A stretch of DNA of 64,000 nt from assembly GCF_000423845.1 (NCBI RefSeq), contig NZ_AUIT01000001.1, positions 62,001-126,000 of the forward strand, given 5' to 3'. This DNA is from Thermodesulfobacterium hveragerdense DSM 12571 (lineage in GTDB: Bacteria; Desulfobacterota; Thermodesulfobacteria; Thermodesulfobacteriales; Thermodesulfobacteriaceae). Below the pieces are notes generated by a model. The model was not told where the DNA came from. It searched no databases and worked only from the letters and a program-made list of their open reading frames with translations. How positions within the stretch are numbered: the first letter of the stretch is position 1; each line of letters opens with the position of its first letter. This document shows, one piece after another, positions 54,486-62,777 of this stretch. The position numbers and the translations under genes are program-made.

Positions 54486-56348
54486 TTACTCCTTTTTATT
54501 TTTTATGGTAGAAAATAAACTTTCGTCTGTATGTGGTAAAAACAGGGCAGCTACATAGGTATTCATATAACCTTGGTAGTTTGCAAGCTCTAAGTGGGTC
54601 ATAGAATTAGCTATGTCTCTCATTTTAGCAAACTTTTCTTGAGAAAGAAGGGCCATTTTTGCTCCGGCTAAACTGGTGTTACCTAAAAAGAAAAACCTAT
54701 CTCTATCTAAATCCGGTAAAAGTCCTATAGAGATAGCGTCTTCCACATCAAGATAGTTTCCAAAAGAACCTGCTAAATAAACCCTTTCTATATCTTTTAA
54801 AGATAACCCTACAGACTCAACCAAAACCTGGCATCCTGCAAAGATAGCGGCTTTGGCTCTGATAACGTTATCGATGTCTGGTTCAGTAAAAACTATGTCT
54901 TCTCCTGTTTGGGTGTCTTGTTTAAAAACCACTACATATTCCCAACCTTCTTCCCCTTTTCTTATCCGGGGATGAATTATGTCTTTTTTAATTTTTCCAG
55001 ATTTATCTATGATCCCTACTCTAAAAAGAGAGGCCAACAAAGAAAGGATCCCGGAACCACAAAGACCTATAGGTTTTACCTTACCGATGGTAACCACCAT
55101 GGGTTCATAAGTATAAGGGTCTATGTTTACCATTTCTATAGCACCAAGGGTTGCCCTCATTCCATGTTTTATACCCCCTCCTTCAAAAGCTGGACCGGCA
55201 GAACAGGCAGCACAAACCAAAAAATCCTGATTTCCCAACACGATTTCTCCGTTAGTTCCAAGGTCTATAAAAAGGGTCAAAGGGCTTTCTTCATACATCT
55301 TCGAAGCTACCACGCCTCCTACTATGTCTCCCCCGACATAACTTGCTTTACAAGGAACGATCTGGATAAGCGCATTTAAATCTTTAAAACCTAAATCTTT
55401 AGCCCACAAAACAGGAAATTCAGTGGCTACGGGTACATAGGGATATTCTCTTAAATATCTCGGCTCAAGTTCAAGAAAAAGATGGGTCATCACCGTGTTA
55501 GCCGCTAAGGAGATAAGCTTTACATCCTCTAACCGCCTTTTTAAACCTAAAGCTTCTTTTATCAAAGAGAGTAATCTTTCTCTTAAAACTTCGGATAATA
55601 TTTTTAATCCTCCATCTCTTCTACAAAACTCTATCCTGGTAATAACATCATCGCCATACTTGATTTGAGGGTTATAATCTGAACTAAAACCCAAAACTTT
55701 TCCTTTTCTTAGGTCAACCACCTCTACCTGTAAGGTGGTAGTGCCAACGTCTATAGCTACCCCTAAAAAAGGTTCTACAGGTTCTGCGGTAAGGTCTAAC
55801 AAAACACTTTTAGAATTGCCTGAATTTTGATAAACATAAGCTATGGTTTCGAAACCTTTTTGACGAAGCACAAAAGGAATTTTTCTTAAAATTTCTAAAG
55901 GAACTTCCGGCTCAGCTATACCTTGTTTAAAAAGCCCGTCTTTTAGTCTGGTTAAATCTGAGGTATTTTCGTCTAAGGTTGGTGGATCAAGTTTTAAGAC
56001 TATCTCACGAACAGGAGGGGAAAGGTGGTCAACCTGAGAGAGTTCTAAAAACTTAGCTCTTTTTTTAACAGGGCGATATAACGTTTTCTGGTCTAAGAAA
56101 GTGGTTAAAGGAACTTCTATCACCACATCCGTTAGAGGGTAACTACCACAAGCCTTATAATACTGCCCTTCTAAAATCTCTCCTTTAAGTTCTCCTGCAA
56201 TCAACCTTACCTTACAACGATTACAACTTCCACTTCCGCCACAAGAGGCGTTGATATGAATACCTGCTTTTATTGCTACATCAAAAAGGGTGTCACCTTC
56301 AAGAGCCTCATACTCTTCGTTAAACGGCAAAAACTTAACCTTAGGCAT
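54486..56348 (-). CDS. ASKHA-domain ferredoxin protein (corrinoid-activation family, DUF4445)
   Basis: 620 aa. The N-terminal 2Fe-2S domain has C36, C42, C45 (SCGGSGSCNRC) and C67. A linker to ~200 precedes an ASKHA ATPase region: GVAIDVGTTTLQVEVVDL, SDYNPQIKYGDDVITRIEF, AANTVMTHLFL, YVGGDIVGGVVAS, FIDLGTNGEIVLG, CSAGPAFEGGGI and YLAGSFGNYLDVEDAISIGLLPD. This is the RamA/RACo family, which uses ATP to reduce Co(II) corrinoid proteins. No methyltransferase or acs gene is in the window, so its client is unknown. psd follows at 4 nt. Confidence 0.9.
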   Translation of the reverse strand: MPKVKFLPFNEEYEALEGDTLFDVAIKAGIHINASCGGSGSCNRCKVRLIAGELKGEILEGQYYKACGSYPLTDVVIEVPLTTFLDQKTLYRPVKKRAKFLELSQVDHLSPPVREIVLKLDPPTLDENTSDLTRLKDGLFKQGIAEPEVPLEILRKIPFVLRQKGFETIAYVYQNSGNSKSVLLDLTAEPVEPFLGVAIDVGTTTLQVEVVDLRKGKVLGFSSDYNPQIKYGDDVITRIEFCRRDGGLKILSEVLRERLLSLIKEALGLKRRLEDVKLISLAANTVMTHLFLELEPRYLREYPYVPVATEFPVLWAKDLGFKDLNALIQIVPCKASYVGGDIVGGVVASKMYEESPLTLFIDLGTNGEIVLGNQDFLVCAACSAGPAFEGGGIKHGMRATLGAIEMVNIDPYTYEPMVVTIGKVKPIGLCGSGILSLLASLFRVGIIDKSGKIKKDIIHPRIRKGEEGWEYVVVFKQDTQTGEDIVFTEPDIDNVIRAKAAIFAGCQVLVESVGLSLKDIERVYLAGSFGNYLDVEDAISIGLLPDLDRDRFFFLGNTSLAGAKMALLSQEKFAKMRDIANSMTHLELANYQGYMNTYVAALFLPHTDESLFSTIKNKKE

Positions 56349-56392
56349 TTTCTCTAATCTATAATCCCTTAAAATCCTTAAGCTAAACCTGT

Positions 56393-56401
56393 ATTATACC
56401 A
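56393..56401 (-). promoter_or_regulatory. extended -10 promoter element for the ASKHA gene
   Basis: Minus strand TGGTATAAT (56401-56393) combines a TGn extension with a perfect -10 box, 45 nt before the ATG. The -35 region is weak (TTTAAC-like). Confidence 0.45.
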
Positions 56402-56446
56402 AACTTAAAAAATTGTTAAACTCTTTAGCCAAAATAGCCAAACTTG

Positions 56447-56513
56447 TCACTAAGTGATGTCTGCTAAATTTGTGCTAAACTTTAATCGATTGAACCGTTG
56501 AATTTTTAACGGT
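56447..56513. promoter_or_regulatory. repeat-rich divergent control region between the ASKHA gene and mscS
   Basis: The 255-nt gap holds a short palindrome TCACTAAGTGA (56447-56457), two TGCTAAA copies 11 bases apart (56462 and 56473), and an ACCGTT/AACGGT inverted repeat (56494-56513). Just outside lie two TAGCCAAA copies nine bases apart (56426 and 56435). The helical spacing of the direct repeats suggests protein-binding sites; no regulator is identified. Confidence 0.3.
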
Positions 56514-56529
56514 GTCTTTTATTTATAAT

Positions 56530-56558
56530 TTTATACAATTTATACAATTAAATATAAT
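56530..56558 (+). promoter_or_regulatory. sigma-70-type promoter for mscS
   Basis: TTTATA (56530-56535), 17 bases, perfect TATAAT (56553-56558), 45 nt before the ATG. The surroundings are very AT-rich, which lowers specificity. Confidence 0.45.
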
Positions 56559-56603
56559 AAAAGTTAAAGGACAAAACCTAACATAAAAATTGCAGGAGGG
56601 CTT

Positions 56604-57632
56604 ATGTGGGGCGTTCTTCCTATTCATCTAAAAACCTTAATTTTTATAGCTTTTGTGATAGCTGGTTCTTTCATCATAAAATGGGTAGTCAAACAAAAAT
56701 TTAGCTTCTTAGAAAAATTGATCGGAATAAAATTAAAGGAAAAAACGGTAAACCTTATTTCTTGGACCTGTTTTATCTGGGGTTTAACTTTGGGCCTCTA
56801 TCTAGTAAACGAATTTCATAACCCTTTACCATCGCTAAATCCTCTTATTAATAAAATACTGATCATCTTTTTTGTATTTTCCTTAGTTTGGTTTCTTTCT
56901 CAACTAATAATAACCTTAATTACTCAATACCTAACCCAACGATTTGAGATAATACCCAGTGTTTCTATCATCGAATTATTAATAAAAATAGTCATCTTTT
57001 TTATCGGATTTATCTTAGTTTTAGACATTTTGAAAATAAACATAACCCCTTTTATCACCTCCTTAGGTATAGCAGGCCTTGCGGTGGGTTTGGCTTTAAA
57101 AGACACCCTTGAAAATCTATTTTCTGGACTTCATATCTTGATGGCCAAACAAATCAAACCTGGAGATTACATCCTGTTAGATAATAATTTAGAAGGGTTC
57201 GTGGAAGACATTACCTGGAGAAACACTCTGATCCGTCAACTTTCAAACAACCTTATCATCGTTCCTAACTCTAAGATATCTTCTTCAGTGATCGTTAACT
57301 ACAGTCTTCCTGACCCTGAATTAAACATTTTAGTCGGAGTAGGGGTAAGCTATGATAGCGATCTAAACAAAGTAGAAAGGGTGACGATAGAAGTTGCTAA
57401 AGAAGTACTTAACACAGTTAATGGAGGTGTCTCTGATTTTGAACCATTTATTCGTTATCATTCTTTCGGAGATTTCAGTATCAACTTTAACGTAATTTTA
57501 AGGGTAAAATCCTATGTAGATAGACCTTTGGTTGTTCATGAATTTATAAAGAAACTACATCAAAGATACCAGGAAGAAGGAATAACAATACCCTTCCCTA
57601 TAAGGACAATTCATCTTCAAAGAACTTCTTGA
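56604..57632 (+). CDS. MscS-family mechanosensitive channel
   Basis: 342 aa. Several N-terminal TM segments lead to the pore helix region ITSLGIAGLAVGLALKDTLENLFSGLHILM, the MscS TM3 signature with Gly/Ala spacing. The beta domain follows with IKPGDYILLDNNLEGFVEDITWRNTLIRQLSNNLIIVPNSKI. The C-terminal alpha/beta vestibule is present. Strong GCAGGAGGG ribosome site. Likely osmotic safety valve; gating has not been shown. Confidence 0.95.
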   Translation: MWGVLPIHLKTLIFIAFVIAGSFIIKWVVKQKFSFLEKLIGIKLKEKTVNLISWTCFIWGLTLGLYLVNEFHNPLPSLNPLINKILIIFFVFSLVWFLSQLIITLITQYLTQRFEIIPSVSIIELLIKIVIFFIGFILVLDILKINITPFITSLGIAGLAVGLALKDTLENLFSGLHILMAKQIKPGDYILLDNNLEGFVEDITWRNTLIRQLSNNLIIVPNSKISSSVIVNYSLPDPELNILVGVGVSYDSDLNKVERVTIEVAKEVLNTVNGGVSDFEPFIRYHSFGDFSINFNVILRVKSYVDRPLVVHEFIKKLHQRYQEEGITIPFPIRTIHLQRTS

Positions 57633-57690
57633 TTTTTTAAAAAGTGGATTAATATTATCTAATAAAATCTTAAAAACAGGAGGTGTGGCT

Positions 57691-58185
57691 ATGAAAGTAG
57701 GTAAGTTTCTTTTAAGTTGGGTTTTCAGTTTTTTGGTATTTACCTTTGTAGCAGTAAACACAGGTTTTACTGCTACGCCTTTAAGTGATGAAAGGGTAAA
57801 AGAGGCTAAGACAGTTTGTGGTGTACAAGAGGTGGATGTAGAAGGTGCTAAGAAACTCATAGCTGAAGGGGCTGTTATACTTGATGTAAGGGAATATACA
57901 GAATATAAAGCCGGACATATTCCTGAGGCTATTTGGACACCAAGAGGGCTTTTAGACTTTAAAGTTTACGAGTGGCTCCCAGACAAAGAAAAAACCTATT
58001 TAGTCTATTGTGCAACTGGAGGAAGAGGGGTAGTAGCTACTTGTGACCTTAAAAAATTGGGTTATAAAAAGGTTTATAATCTAAAAGGTGGTATCGCTGC
58101 CTGGAAAGAAGCTAAGCAACCCATAGAAACTGGAGAACCTGAAGGTCCAGGTAAAGGGATGAAAAAAGCAACCCATAAACACTAA
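57691..58185 (+). CDS. exported single-domain rhodanese-like protein
   Basis: 164 aa from ATG 57691; the GTG two codons earlier overlaps the AGGAGGTG ribosome site. The signal peptide covers about residues 1-28 (LLSWVFSFLVFTFVAVNTGF). Rhodanese motifs are VILDVREYTEYKAGHIPEA and the active-site loop YCATGGRG with Cys107. The C-terminus is Lys/His-rich (KKATHKH). A periplasmic sulfurtransferase would fit a sulfur-metabolising host. mscS ends 58 nt upstream. Confidence 0.9.
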   Translation: MKVGKFLLSWVFSFLVFTFVAVNTGFTATPLSDERVKEAKTVCGVQEVDVEGAKKLIAEGAVILDVREYTEYKAGHIPEAIWTPRGLLDFKVYEWLPDKEKTYLVYCATGGRGVVATCDLKKLGYKKVYNLKGGIAAWKEAKQPIETGEPEGPGKGMKKATHKH

Positions 58186-58193
58186 AATCTTTA

Positions 58194-58223
58194 TTCAGAA
58201 GGGGGATATCTCCCCCTTCTGAA
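58194..58223. terminator. bidirectional intrinsic terminator
   Basis: A 13-bp perfect stem (TTCAGAAGGGGGA with TCCCCCTTCTGAA) around TATC lies between the convergent rhodanese gene and the PUA-like gene. It is followed by AAATTTTT on the + side and by AATAAAGATTTT on the minus side. Confidence 0.9.
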
Positions 58224-58234
58224 AAATTTTTCAA

Positions 58235-58696
58235 CTATAAATTTCTCAGTACTTTTTCTTCAAGATAGGCAAAAAGCTTTCCAGGTAGATAGAGACCACA
58301 ACCTAAAACCCACTTTTCATCTTTAAGAACCACGTAACCCGGTTCTAAGTCCAGGTTTATTTCTACCTTTTTATGTTTTTTTAACTCTTCTATCAGTTGA
58401 AAATTAAGGGGGACTATATTTTTAGTAGCAAAAACACCAAATCTTTGTAGGAAAGCAGAGGTAGGCTTAAGATAAGAGGAGACTTTTCTTAAAAAAAGAA
58501 GACCTACGGTTTGGACCTCAATAGAGGTTAAGCTTTCTAAATAAGGGGTTTTAGGAAAAAGCCAAAAGTTTGAAACTCCCTTTAATACTTCATAGTCTTC
58601 AAAAAGAGAAGGAGAAAAACCAAACCTTCCTTCTAAATAGTCAAAAATTTCTTTTTTCTCTTCTTCATTAACTTTTTTAGGGAATCTTCCTTGCAT
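58235..58696 (-). CDS. PUA-like domain protein (RNA-binding candidate)
   Basis: 153 aa, no signal peptide. The first ~60 residues (FDYLEGRFGF, VSNFWLFPKT) and the middle VQTVGLLFLRKVSSYLKPTSAFLQRFG look like the pre-PUA segment of NIP7/RsmF-type proteins. The C-terminal GYVVLKDEKWVLGCGLYLPGKLFAYL resembles a PUA fold. No methyltransferase domain is attached. The family call is by pattern memory; it could be a stand-alone rRNA/tRNA-binding protein. Single gene, divergent from purM. Confidence 0.5.
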   Translation of the reverse strand: MQGRFPKKVNEEEKKEIFDYLEGRFGFSPSLFEDYEVLKGVSNFWLFPKTPYLESLTSIEVQTVGLLFLRKVSSYLKPTSAFLQRFGVFATKNIVPLNFQLIEELKKHKKVEINLDLEPGYVVLKDEKWVLGCGLYLPGKLFAYLEEKVLRNL

Positions 58697-58789
58697 GTTA
58701 TTTAGTCCTTATCGTTAAAGAATCTTGTTTTTAGAAAAATATAATATAAAATTTTGAAATCATCAAACATGTTGACCAAGGGGATTTCT

Positions 58790-59833
58790 ATGAACACAGC
58801 AGAAAAGTATAAGGCTGCAGGGGTTGACCTGGAAAAAGCCAATCTTTTGGTAGAAATCGTCAAAAAATATTCTTCAAGTCTTCCTCAAAAAGGGGTTCTC
58901 TCGGGGATTGGAGGGTATTCTGGACTGTTTTCCTTAGATTTAAATAGCTATAAAAACCCTGTTTTAGTTTCTTCTACAGATGGGGTTGGTACTAAAATCA
59001 AGCTTGCTATCAAGGCAGGAAGCCATAAAGGGATTGGGATCGACTTGGTGGCTATGTGTGTAAACGATATCATTACCTGCGGAGCTAAACCACTTTTCTT
59101 TTTGGACTATTTAGCTTTTGGTAAGTTTGAAGAAAAAATTTTTGAAGAATTGATCGCAGGGATAGTAGAGGGATGTAAAATCTCTCAATGTGCCCTTTTA
59201 GGTGGAGAAACCGCAGAAATGCCAGGAATGTATGCCCCTGGAGATTATGATTGTGCAGGTTTTGTGGTAGGAATAGTGGAAAGAGAAAAAATTATAGATG
59301 GTTCAACCATTTCAATAGGAGATGTCTTAATAGGGATACCTTCAAGCGGGCTTCATAGCAATGGTTTTTCTTTGGTAAGAAAAATCTTAGAAGAAAAACA
59401 AATAAGTTTAGATTACATCCCTGAAGAGTTAGGAAGACCTATAGGGGAGGTGATTCTTACCCCTACCAAAATTTATGTGCCTATCATGTTAACCCTTACT
59501 AACAAAGGATATAAAATCAAAGGTTGTGCTCACATCACAGGAGGTGGTTTTATAGACAACCTTCCAAGGATTTTACCCAAAAACTGTAAGGTAATAATAG
59601 AAAAAAATACCTGGGAAAAACCGGCGATTTTTCAACTTCTTCAGAAATGGGGAGAAATCTCTGAAAAAGAGATGTATCAGGTGTTTAACTGCGGAATAGG
59701 GCTTGTTTTGATAGTAATTAAAGAAGAGGTAGAGGAAATAACTGGTCTTATTTCTGCTTTAGGAGAAGACTACTATATAATAGGATATGTTGACAAAAAA
59801 GAGGAAAATGAAACACAAGTTATCTTGGTTTAG
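58790..59833 (+). CDS. purM: phosphoribosylformylglycinamidine cyclo-ligase
   Basis: AIR synthase of purine synthesis, 347 aa from ATG 58790 (AAGGGG ribosome site; a start 12 codons upstream is less likely). GVLSGIGGYSGLFSLDL, STDGVGTKIKLA, GIDLVAMCVNDIITCGAKPLFFLDY, GGETAEMPGMY and GCAHITGGGFIDNLPRIL are conserved. It heads the purM-glyQ-glyS-selB run with a 12-nt gap to glyQ. Confidence 0.98.
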   Translation: MNTAEKYKAAGVDLEKANLLVEIVKKYSSSLPQKGVLSGIGGYSGLFSLDLNSYKNPVLVSSTDGVGTKIKLAIKAGSHKGIGIDLVAMCVNDIITCGAKPLFFLDYLAFGKFEEKIFEELIAGIVEGCKISQCALLGGETAEMPGMYAPGDYDCAGFVVGIVEREKIIDGSTISIGDVLIGIPSSGLHSNGFSLVRKILEEKQISLDYIPEELGRPIGEVILTPTKIYVPIMLTLTNKGYKIKGCAHITGGGFIDNLPRILPKNCKVIIEKNTWEKPAIFQLLQKWGEISEKEMYQVFNCGIGLVLIVIKEEVEEITGLISALGEDYYIIGYVDKKEENETQVILV

Positions 59834-59845
59834 AGGGGTTGAGAC

Positions 59846-60700
59846 ATGTATTTTCAAGAAGTGATTGCTACTTTAAATCGTTTTTGGGGTGAGAAAGGTT
59901 GTGTAATACTCCAGCCATATGATATGGAAGTAGGGGCAGGCACCTTTCATCCTGCTACTTTTCTTAGGTCTCTTGGTCCTGAACCCTTTGCCTGTGCCTA
60001 CGTACAACCTTGCAGAAGACCTGCAGACGGAAGGTATGGAGAAAATCCTAACAGATTACAACATTACTACCAGTATCAAGTCATCATTAAACCCTCGCCT
60101 GATAACATCCAGGACCTCTACTTAGAAAGTCTTCAAGCCTTAGGTATTGACCCTAAGGAACATGACATAAGGTTTGTAGAAGACGATTGGGAATCTCCTA
60201 CCTTAGGAGCCTGGGGTTTAGGTTGGGAGGTTTGGCTTGACGGGATGGAAATCACTCAGTTTACCTATTTTCAACAAATAGGAGGTTTTGACTGTTTTCC
60301 GGTAACGGTAGAAATTACCTATGGGCTTGAACGTATTACCATGTATCTTCAGGAGGTAGAAAACGTTTTTGACCTTAAATGGAATTCAAAATATACCTAT
60401 AGAGACATACACCATCGCGGAGAAGTAGAATATTCTATCTATAACTTCGACGAAGCAGATGTAAACCTTTTAAAAGAACTTTTTGACAGATACGAAGCCG
60501 AAGGCAACAGACTTTTAAGTTTAGGCCTTGCGCTTCCAGGTTATGACTTTGTAATCAAATGCTCTCATACCTTTAACCTCCTTGATGCAAGAGGGGTTCT
60601 TTCTCCTATAGAAAGGGCAAACTACATAGGTCGTGTGAGAGGATTGGCAAAAAAAGCAGCTGAAACTTGGTTAAATAAAGGAGAAAAAGGAGATGAGTAA
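59846..60700 (+). CDS. glyQ: glycyl-tRNA synthetase alpha subunit
   Basis: 284 aa, the bacterial heterotetrameric type. [59 protein letters not shown] and [26 protein letters not shown] are family signatures. It overlaps glyS by 8 nt. Confidence 0.99.
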   Translation: MYFQEVIATLNRFWGEKGCVILQPYDMEVGAGTFHPATFLRSLGPEPFACAYVQPCRRPADGRYGENPNRLQHYYQYQVIIKPSPDNIQDLYLESLQALGIDPKEHDIRFVEDDWESPTLGAWGLGWEVWLDGMEITQFTYFQQIGGFDCFPVTVEITYGLERITMYLQEVENVFDLKWNSKYTYRDIHHRGEVEYSIYNFDEADVNLLKELFDRYEAEGNRLLSLGLALPGYDFVIKCSHTFNLLDARGVLSPIERANYIGRVRGLAKKAAETWLNKGEKGDE

Positions 60701-62768
60701 AAACCTTCTTTGGGAAATAGGGACAGAAGAGCTTCCGGCAAGATTTATTGAACCTGCCCTTTTAAGCTTACAAAAGGCTGCGGAAAAAAGATTAAAAGAA
60801 CTTTTTTTAGACTATCAAGAAATCAAAACCGCAGGAACATTTAGAAGATTGGTCCTTTTGGTAAAAAATCTTTCAGAAAAACAACCAGACAGAGAAGAGG
60901 AGATTTTAGGTCCTTCTATCAATGTAGGGCTTACTAAGGAAGGAACCTTTAGTCAGGCATTAATTGGGTTTGCTAAAAAGCACGGAGTAAACCCAAAAGA
61001 CCTTAAAACCAAAAAAACCCCTAAAGGTGAATATTTTTACCTCAAAAGAACCATTCCTGGACAAAAAACAAAAGACCTTTTACCTTCCTTACTTTTGGCT
61101 CTACTTAAAGAAATCTATTTCCCAAAAACCATGAAATGGGGGGGTTATGACGTAAGATTTGGCCGTCCTATAAGATGGATGGTCTGTCTTTTTGGGGAGG
61201 AAGTCATTCCCATTGAAATAGCAGGGGTGCAAGCTACAAACCAAAGCTTAGGTCATCGTTTTTTAAGCCCCTCTTATATCGTTCTTAACAACCCAGACTG
61301 GGAAGAATACGAAAAACAACTTGAAAACAACTTTATTATAGTTTCTCTTGAAAAAAGGTTAGCTTTTACTAAAAAAAGCATCCTTGAGGTTTCTCAACCC
61401 TATGGTGTACCTGAAATAGAGGAAGACCTTTTAAAAGAAAACGCCAACTTAGTAGAATATCCCTTTCCCATAGTAGGCAAGTTCCAAGAAAGCTTTTTAA
61501 CCCTTCCGGACCCGCTAATCACAACCGCTTTAAAAGAACATCAAAGATATTTCTGTGTTAGGAACCCCGAAGGAAGACTTCTTAACTATTTCATCGCCGT
61601 GAATAATAATCGTCCCAAAGATTGGGAGGTAGTAAAAAAAGGACATGAAAGAGTTACTAAGGCCAGACTTGAAGATGCTAAATTTTATTTTGAAAAAGAC
61701 CTCAATCAACCTCTTACCTACTTTTTAGAAAAAATTAAAGGCATAGTTTATCATATCAAATGTGGAACCCTATGGGAAAAAACTCAAAGGTTAATAGATC
61801 TGGGTAAATATTTAGCTTTAAAGTTAGATTATCCATACCTTCTATCTAAGATAGAGAAAACCTGTCTTTACGCCAAAATAGATGCAGCCTCAGAGGTGGT
61901 AAGTGAATTTCCTTCGTTGCAAGGGGCTATAGGGAAGATTTTACTTGAGCATAAAGAAGAAAAGGATATTGCAGAGGCGATTTTTGAACAGTATCTTCCT
62001 TCTCCCAAAGAGGAAACTCTTCCTCAGTCTTTTGAAGGAATCATCCTCTCATTAGCCGATAAGATAGACCATCTTTGTGCGCTTTTTGGGGTTAACGAAA
62101 AACCCTCTGGAGAAAAAGATCCTTATGGGCTTAGAAGAGCAGGTTATGGGATAGTAAAACTCCTTATAGGAAAAGAAAAGTTCTTAGAAATAGAAGAGGC
62201 TATAGAGTTTTCTCTTAGTTTGTTAGAAAAACAAGGGTTTCTGAAAAATCCTAAGGCTTTAGAGGAGATTACAGAATTTATCAAAAAACGCTTAGAGGGA
62301 GAATTTTTAACCTTAGGTTTTAGCAAAAACGTGATAGGGGTTGTGCTTCAGTTACCTCTAAATCCTTATGACCAATACCTAAGACTAAAAGCCCTTTCAG
62401 ATTTTCAGGAAAAGAAAGATTTTGTCGACCTTATTACTGGTTTTAAAAGGGTAGCCCAGTTGTTAAAAACCGTAGACAAAAAAACTCTTTTAGAAGAAGT
62501 TGAAGAAAACCTTATCTTATTAGAAGAGGAAAAAGAGCTTTATCAAAAGGCTTTAAACCTAAGACCAGTTATACTTGGTCTGATAGAAAAAAAGGATTAT
62601 CTTTCTTATTTAGAACATTTGGTAAGTCTTAAAGAACCGATAGATAAATTTTTTGATAAAGTGTTTGTGATGGTAGAAGATGAAGGACTAAGAAACAACC
62701 GTTTAAAAATTTTACAAAGGGTAGCTGAACTTTTTGAAAGGTTTGGAGACTTTACGGCTTTTATTTAA
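60693..62768 (+). CDS. glyS: glycyl-tRNA synthetase beta subunit
   Basis: 691 aa. [57 protein letters not shown] and [17 protein letters not shown] match GlyS. It carries the tRNA recognition and HD-like domains and a C-terminal anticodon-binding region. The ribosome site lies in the glyQ end (GGAGAAAAAGGAG). Confidence 0.99.
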   Translation: MSKNLLWEIGTEELPARFIEPALLSLQKAAEKRLKELFLDYQEIKTAGTFRRLVLLVKNLSEKQPDREEEILGPSINVGLTKEGTFSQALIGFAKKHGVNPKDLKTKKTPKGEYFYLKRTIPGQKTKDLLPSLLLALLKEIYFPKTMKWGGYDVRFGRPIRWMVCLFGEEVIPIEIAGVQATNQSLGHRFLSPSYIVLNNPDWEEYEKQLENNFIIVSLEKRLAFTKKSILEVSQPYGVPEIEEDLLKENANLVEYPFPIVGKFQESFLTLPDPLITTALKEHQRYFCVRNPEGRLLNYFIAVNNNRPKDWEVVKKGHERVTKARLEDAKFYFEKDLNQPLTYFLEKIKGIVYHIKCGTLWEKTQRLIDLGKYLALKLDYPYLLSKIEKTCLYAKIDAASEVVSEFPSLQGAIGKILLEHKEEKDIAEAIFEQYLPSPKEETLPQSFEGIILSLADKIDHLCALFGVNEKPSGEKDPYGLRRAGYGIVKLLIGKEKFLEIEEAIEFSLSLLEKQGFLKNPKALEEITEFIKKRLEGEFLTLGFSKNVIGVVLQLPLNPYDQYLRLKALSDFQEKKDFVDLITGFKRVAQLLKTVDKKTLLEEVEENLILLEEEKELYQKALNLRPVILGLIEKKDYLSYLEHLVSLKEPIDKFFDKVFVMVEDEGLRNNRLKILQRVAELFERFGDFTAFI

Positions 62769-62777
62769 AGGTAGGTT

